From: a virus
DNA length: 33,725 nucleotides
Virus record (IMG/VR): IMGVR_UViG_3300009703_002891
Coordinates: 1-33,725 of that record
Strand: one strand, 5' to 3'
The notes below the pieces were generated by a model, which was not told the DNA's origin, searched no databases, and saw nothing but the letters and a program-made list of their open reading frames with translations. The position numbers and the translations under genes were made by a program. Shown here one piece after another: positions 29,890 through 33,725 of the stretch (position 1 is the stretch's first letter; each line of letters begins with the position of its first letter).

Positions 29890-30324
29890 CTACCTCGTCA
29901 CGTACAGTTGAAAATTCACGGCGATCAAGAGGTAATCCCCCTGATCGCGAAACGGGCCGTCGACGACCGACCGCACCGGGATGGCCCTCTCACCCCGATC
30001 CCCATGCCATTCGGCTAGGGCGAGCATGAGGGACGAGGCCGCGGCGAGGGCCGAGGCCTGAGAAAACGAGTCGTTGTCGGCGTTGTAGACGAACACGAAC
30101 TGCGCCGCCGCATCGTGTACCAGGAACCCCCGCTGCAGGTCGACGACGTCGCCGACCGCGATCCAGGTTTCCAGGTGATCGGAACCCCCGCCGACGGCGA
30201 CCATGCGCCGGGCCCGAGTCCATTTGTCCGAGTCGAGGACCCGATAGCCGTCGACGTTCTGGCCGGTCACGAGGTCGTACAGGCTGTCAAAGGCGGCCTG
30301 ATACGTGGCGCGGTTGCCTACCAC
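29890..30324 (-). CDS. Tail completion / terminator-like protein
   Basis: This 144-residue protein starts at the GTG at 30322-30324, overlapping the preceding gene by 7 bases. It has an N-terminal helix (YQAAFDSLYDLV), central strands and a C-terminal YLLIAVNFQLYVTR strand, which fits the alpha/beta tail-terminator fold used to cap the tail tube at the head. Order (after the connector, before tube) supports this. The fold call is by pattern, not by a named motif. Confidence 0.5.
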   Translation of the reverse strand: MVGNRATYQAAFDSLYDLVTGQNVDGYRVLDSDKWTRARRMVAVGGGSDHLETWIAVGDVVDLQRGFLVHDAAAQFVFVYNADNDSFSQASALAAASSLMLALAEWHGDRGERAIPVRSVVDGPFRDQGDYLLIAVNFQLYVTR

Positions 30325-31070
30325 AGGGGCCTACCCGCGGGCGCGAGGTTCGTGATCGGCGTCCCGCCTCGACGGTAGCCGGGGCCGTCGTCGCTGAATT
30401 GCAGCTTGAAATTGGCCTCGGCCGCTCGAAGCATGAAGTAGGCCGACCGGCGGCGTTCCTCGATGACCGAACCCGAAAGGGACTCGATGGCCTCGACGCA
30501 ATTCGACAGGGCCTTCGCAAGCAGCCATCCGTAATAGCCCTGCACTTCCCGGATCAACCAGGGTTTTCGCCCGTCGTCGAGGACCCGGCGCAGGAACGCG
30601 TAATAGGCGTCGTCGATCTGACGCTGCCACCCCGTCCCGTCGCCCCCGCGGTCGGTCCCGCCTTGGCGCTGGGGAATGCGCGCGGCCAGCCATGGCCACT
30701 TGCCATAGAGGTCGGTCGCCGAGATCACGTTGGCAGGCATGTACTCGGCCAGGTAGCCGGCCGTCCTGAATGCCGGGTAGGTCACGGCCGAAAAGACCAG
30801 GGTCCAGCGCACTTCGTAGCCGTCGCCCAGAGTCTCGGACGCGTCCGGCGTCAACGTGTACTGAGCGGTTGAGGAGGAAACCGTTACCGCCGCGCCCGAG
30901 ACAAGGTTGGTCCCGTCGGGCTTGACGATCGTGACCGTGCCCGAGTCGGGCGTGACCAGGGAACCCGTCGACCCGTGGCGCACCGGTGCCTCGATCGTCT
31001 GCTCGATTCCCCTCACGAGGAAGTAGGGCACACGACGGTCGAGAGCATAGGTGTCGTTCAGGACGGCCAC
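30318..31070 (-). CDS. Head-tail connector-like protein
   Basis: This 250-residue protein starts at the GTG at 31068-31070, seven bases after GGAGG. The first 100 residues are beta-rich, with an Ig-like pattern (DSGTVTIVKPDGTNLVSG, AQYTLTPDAS), and the rest is helical (WQRQIDDAYYAFLRRVLDDGR, RRSAYFMLRAAEANFKLQF). This fits an adaptor between portal and tail. Position between the capsid-side genes and tail terminator supports it. Confidence 0.5.
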   Translation of the reverse strand: MAVLNDTYALDRRVPYFLVRGIEQTIEAPVRHGSTGSLVTPDSGTVTIVKPDGTNLVSGAAVTVSSSTAQYTLTPDASETLGDGYEVRWTLVFSAVTYPAFRTAGYLAEYMPANVISATDLYGKWPWLAARIPQRQGGTDRGGDGTGWQRQIDDAYYAFLRRVLDDGRKPWLIREVQGYYGWLLAKALSNCVEAIESLSGSVIEERRRSAYFMLRAAEANFKLQFSDDGPGYRRGGTPITNLAPAGRPLW

Positions 31071-31084
31071 GGGGGCGCCTCCGC

Positions 31085-31765
31085 TTAGACGGCGATCGTC
31101 AGGTCATGGACCCGGTAGAACGTCCTCACGAGCAGCACCGAGTCGGCCGTCGCACCGGTGAACGCGGCCCCGTCGTTGCTGAGGACGAGGGCCTTGTTCG
31201 TGGCTGTCGCGATGTCGGCGCAGGGTTCGAGGACGTCGGCGTTTTTCGTGATCTTGTGGGCGTCGGCCACCGCGTCGATGAACCCGTCGGCCTCAAGCCC
31301 CCCGACCGACTCGCCGGCCAGGTTCGTATACGTGACGTCGAGGTTGCCATCGGCGGCCGCGTCATCGAATGCGATGGTGCCGAAGTCGAGAAAGAAGTGC
31401 GCCGAAATGAACTCGAGCCACTTCCCGGCGCCCGGGGTCGCGACGAGTTCGATCGGCGTCGTCTCGATGGCCCGGAGTTCGGTCGCGGTGATCGACACCG
31501 TGGCCGACTGAATCCCGCCCTCGTTGATCGATGCCCAGGTCGTACCGCCGTCCGTCGTGAACCAGAGGAGGTCGGACGAGTCTGACGCGTCCTGCTTCAG
31601 GTTCAGCGCCGTCTGAGTCGAGGCCATCGCCTGACCGCCGGGCACCAGGGTCCCCGAGGGGTCGCCGGTGCCTGCGAACACTGCGACCTCGGCGTCGCGT
31701 TCGGACGTGCCCGAGGTCTTGAAAAGCATCGAGTAGATGCGGCCGATGCTGGGGAAAAGAGACAT
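31085..31765 (-). CDS. Structural protein with one Asp-box
   Basis: This 226-residue protein is beta-rich, with FTTDGGTTW (a single Asp-box) near residue 70 and a final strand FYRVHDLTIAV. It sits just after the capsid-proximal genes and may be a capsid decoration or head fibre protein. The start ATG at 31763-31765 is preceded by GAGGAA. No family is recognised. The single Asp-box also occurs in the larger tail-tip protein. Confidence 0.5.
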   Translation of the reverse strand: MSLFPSIGRIYSMLFKTSGTSERDAEVAVFAGTGDPSGTLVPGGQAMASTQTALNLKQDASDSSDLLWFTTDGGTTWASINEGGIQSATVSITATELRAIETTPIELVATPGAGKWLEFISAHFFLDFGTIAFDDAAADGNLDVTYTNLAGESVGGLEADGFIDAVADAHKITKNADVLEPCADIATATNKALVLSNDGAAFTGATADSVLLVRTFYRVHDLTIAV

Positions 31766-31820
31766 TCAGGGTTCCTCACTTGGAGACAGGCAGCGCCTAC
31801 ACCCGGGGTCGGGGGTTGCG

Positions 31821-32483
31821 CTACGCGGGGGCGCCCTCGCCGATGTCGTCGAGGATCTTGTTCGCCACGTCGGCCGCGGCCGGCTGAGTCGCGGCCACTC
31901 GGGCATTCTGTCGGGCCGTCTTGCGGAGGGCCGTTTTCGAGCCCTTGACGACCTCAGGGTGCAGACCCTCGGGAATCAGGTCGGTGCAGTTGATACAGAA
32001 CTCGTCCCACCCTTCCCGGTCGAAGGTCGGGATAACCCGGTTTCCGACGACCGTTTTTCGGTCCCAGGGGGAGTGATAGTGGAAAATCTGCTTCCCGTTG
32101 CGGTCGGTCCCGACCAGCATACGGCGCAGGGTCCCGGCATCGTCCTGGCCGAACGCGCGCACGGGGGCGGACATCGGTACCGGGATGCGCCCGAGGTTCC
32201 GTTGATAGGCGTCCATGAGCACCGGGTCGGCGTTGTCGCCGATGCCCTGCGCGCCAGGGATGTAGGCGATCGCGATCGGGTTCGCGGCCGCCTTTCCTTT
32301 GATGAACCTGAGGCGAACGGGGTCGACCCAATACCGAAACGGCGAGTTCTCCGGGAGGGGAATCCGCTTGCGTTTCGTCGCCGCCGGTGAGGGCAGGGCG
32401 CCGAGGGATACCGACTCACCGACGGCGATGGCCGTCGAGGGGGTCGGGGATGCCGCGGGGGCGGGCTTGGGTCGGGTCGCCAT
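31821..32483 (-). CDS. Hypothetical structural protein downstream of capsid
   Basis: This 220-residue protein follows the capsid gene with a 75-base gap and has a strong ribosome-binding site (CCTGAGGAGGA). An unstructured Ala/Pro-rich N-terminus (residues 1-35) precedes a folded core (FRYWVDPVRLRFIKG, KQIFHYHSPWDRKTVVGNRV), and the C-terminus is Ala-rich and helical (VANKILDDIGEG). Genes in this slot encode head or connector components. The gap before the next gene (31766-31820) shows nothing I can identify. Confidence 0.5.
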   Translation of the reverse strand: MATRPKPAPAASPTPSTAIAVGESVSLGALPSPAATKRKRIPLPENSPFRYWVDPVRLRFIKGKAAANPIAIAYIPGAQGIGDNADPVLMDAYQRNLGRIPVPMSAPVRAFGQDDAGTLRRMLVGTDRNGKQIFHYHSPWDRKTVVGNRVIPTFDREGWDEFCINCTDLIPEGLHPEVVKGSKTALRKTARQNARVAATQPAAADVANKILDDIGEGAPA

Positions 32484-32558
32484 GGTTCCTCCTCAGGAAG
32501 GCGAGCGGGGCCGTCGAGGCACCCCGAGACAACCCCGGGACGCCTACAGCGGAGCGAA

Positions 32559-33494
32559 TCAGGTCAGGAAGGGCAGCTGGATTCCGGCGGCGTTCTGGAT
32601 GATCGACGCGCCAAAGTAGGACGAGCTCACCAGCTGGTCTTCATTCAGCAGGACGACGCGATCGATCTCGAGCATCCACAGCGGGGTAGCAACGACGACG
32701 TTGGTAGCCTGCGACGGGGTCGGCATCTGAGCGTCCCAGTTGATCGCGTTCATCCCGAACATCCCCGAGACGGTGTCGCCGCCGGACGTCGGGAGTTCGG
32801 TGGACGTGTAGACCCAGAGGTCGCCGTCCATGTAGATACCCTTGAAGCCGGGGTTCGTGGCCCCCTTCATCGCCTGCATTTCGGGGTCGTTCGCGACCGC
32901 GCCGCCGAGGGTGCGGGCGTCCTCGACCATGTTTCCCCAATCCTTCGGACGGGTCACCAAAATGTACGGGCCAGGAACCAGGGCCTCGCCGAGAGTGTTG
33001 AAGTCGGCGACCACGGTTGCCCAGGTCGCCGCGCCGCCGGTGTTGCCGCCGGTCGCCGAGAACGACGTGAAGAGGGCCGCGATCAGGTTGAGGACGCTCT
33101 GTTGCCAGGACACCGTGGTGTCCATGACGAAATTGACCATCTGAGTCAGGCCCAGGTGGTCGAAGTTGCGCAACATGTCGGACAGCTGGCGAGCGAACAC
33201 CCGGCGCGCCATCGTGACCGAGGCGGTATCCGAGGCGACGTCGAAGATCGTCGCGTTGGTGCCCTCGGTCGCGGCGACGAAGTTGTCGACGCCCCAGGCG
33301 ACCGAGACGATGTTTTTTGCCAGGGCGCCGGCCAGGCGCTCACGTCCGAGGAACCCCGAGGCGAGCACCGGGTTCGCCAGGATGCCGCCGGCGGTGCGGT
33401 CGGCCAGGGTGAGCAGAAGGGCCTTTGTCAGGGACGCGACGAGAAGGTCGGTTCCTGGTTCGGTGGTCGTTCTCAGGGGATCATTGGCGCCCAT
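32559..33494 (-). CDS. Major capsid protein
   Basis: This 311-residue protein lies after portal and scaffold once the ends are joined, and has the length and composition of a small HK97-fold capsid protein: a mixed alpha/beta core with a long N-terminal helix (DLLVASLTKALLLTLADR, then VFARQLSDMLRNF) and a beta-rich C-terminal half (GDLWVYTSTELPT, PLWMLEIDRVVLLNEDQLVS). The ATG at 33492-33494 is preceded by GGAGA. The stop is followed by a gap of 75 bases before the next gene. The partial copy at 1-348 is the same gene in another strain. The fold is inferred from context. Confidence 0.85.
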   Translation of the reverse strand: MGANDPLRTTTEPGTDLLVASLTKALLLTLADRTAGGILANPVLASGFLGRERLAGALAKNIVSVAWGVDNFVAATEGTNATIFDVASDTASVTMARRVFARQLSDMLRNFDHLGLTQMVNFVMDTTVSWQQSVLNLIAALFTSFSATGGNTGGAATWATVVADFNTLGEALVPGPYILVTRPKDWGNMVEDARTLGGAVANDPEMQAMKGATNPGFKGIYMDGDLWVYTSTELPTSGGDTVSGMFGMNAINWDAQMPTPSQATNVVVATPLWMLEIDRVVLLNEDQLVSSSYFGASIIQNAAGIQLPFLT

Positions 33495-33570
33495 TCGGGA
33501 ATCTCCAGCGCAGTGGGAAGTCGTGGCCTGCGCTGGATTTCGGGGGCGACCCGTGGCCTATGTATCCTCA

Positions 33571-33611
33571 GCCATACGACAGGGCGCGGCCGATGTCAAC
33601 CGCGCCCCGTC
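33571..33611 (-). promoter_or_regulatory. Capsid promoter and hairpin, right copy
   Basis: TTGACA (33594-33599) and TATGGC (33571-33576), 17 bases apart, with the stem arms 33578-33589 and 33600-33611. It is identical to the left copy at 425-465. It lies upstream of the complete capsid gene. Confidence 0.55.
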
Positions 33612-33621
33612 CTGGTCGAGG

Positions 33622-33725
33622 TCAACCGCCCCGAACGGCCTTCAGGAAGTCGCCCATGGTCCCGGCCGACTGCACGGCGTCGAGTTGCGTGTTCGTGCCC
33701 TCCTTTCGGACGATGTTCTGGTCGA
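33622..33725 (-). CDS. Scaffold-like protein, C-terminal fragment at window edge (right copy)
   Basis: The stop codon lies at 33622-33624 and the reading frame continues off the right edge, so only the last 34 or so residues are present. They match the C-terminus of the complete scaffold-like gene at 475-1170. This is the same gene cut by the window end, not a pseudogene. Confidence 0.8.
   Translation of the reverse strand, partial: DQNIVRKEGTNTQLDAVQSAGTMGDFLKAVRGG

Larger units (their letters stand above)
33147..33725. repeat. Right copy of imperfect terminal redundancy
   Basis: This segment is the direct repeat of 1-578, in the same orientation. Differences cluster in two patches: silent sites in the capsid gene and a 13-base patch in the untranslated leader just upstream of the capsid ribosome-binding site. 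The promoter/hairpin between 33571 and 33611 is unchanged. Confidence 0.9.

Noticed and set aside
1-33725. Two tandem capsid genes at the window ends
   Set aside because: Both copies sit exactly at the ends and both continue into the same flanking gene, as expected for an overlapping assembly of one circular locus. Kept as a formal alternative in the findings.
1-33725. Enrichment of words such as CCTGGC and GAGGCC as a regulatory code
   Set aside because: These words follow from frequent Leu-Ala, Ala-Arg and Glu-Ala codon pairs in GC-rich coding DNA, so a codon-bias explanation is enough.

Overview
The window looks like one nearly complete genome of a small, tailed, double-stranded DNA bacteriophage of siphovirus type, about 33.1 kb long and GC-rich with a strong G/C preference at third codon positions. 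Evidence is a recognisable large terminase, portal, scaffold-like protein, major capsid protein, tail tube, tape measure, tail-tip proteins and amidase, together with tightly packed genes and many 4-base stop/start overlaps (ATGA, GTGA, TTGA). The host cannot be named from sequence alone; a high-GC bacterium is likely. No integrase, tRNA, rRNA or CRISPR array is seen. Bases 1-578 and 33147-33725 are two versions of the same locus (about 94% identical). The simplest reading is a circular or circularly permuted genome whose overlapping ends came from two co-existing strains.

Layout. A divergent control region at 13561-13654 separates two transcription units. Leftward (minus strand, 13560 down to 1, continuing across the ends at about 33.5 kb and down to 16507) lie nearly all genes. 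In order they are: an Xre-type repressor; a RuvC-like resolvase; a J-domain/HExxH metallopeptidase fusion; a Dam-type methyltransferase; a probable replication initiator containing iteron-like repeats (candidate origin); a possible helicase loader; a small protein resembling the C-terminal domain of the RNA polymerase alpha subunit; a run of very small overlapping genes with zinc-binding or membrane features; terminase; portal; scaffold; capsid; head-tail connectors; tail; and a lysis cassette with an amidase and several small membrane proteins. Rightward (13655-16453) is a short operon of two tiny membrane proteins, small unknown proteins, a RecT-like annealing protein and a winged-helix protein. 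The two units converge on a hairpin at 16459-16501.

How it may work together. The repressor and its divergent promoters share a palindrome, as in a lambda-like switch. The iteron region inside the initiator gene, the helicase-loader candidate, RecT and the RuvC-like enzyme would make and resolve replication intermediates for terminase. A conserved hairpin carrying a perfect -35 box in its loop lies between scaffold and capsid genes and may boost capsid transcription. Points of greatest novelty are the J-domain/metallopeptidase fusion, the alpha-CTD-like protein, the iteron cluster and the leaderless-repressor switch.
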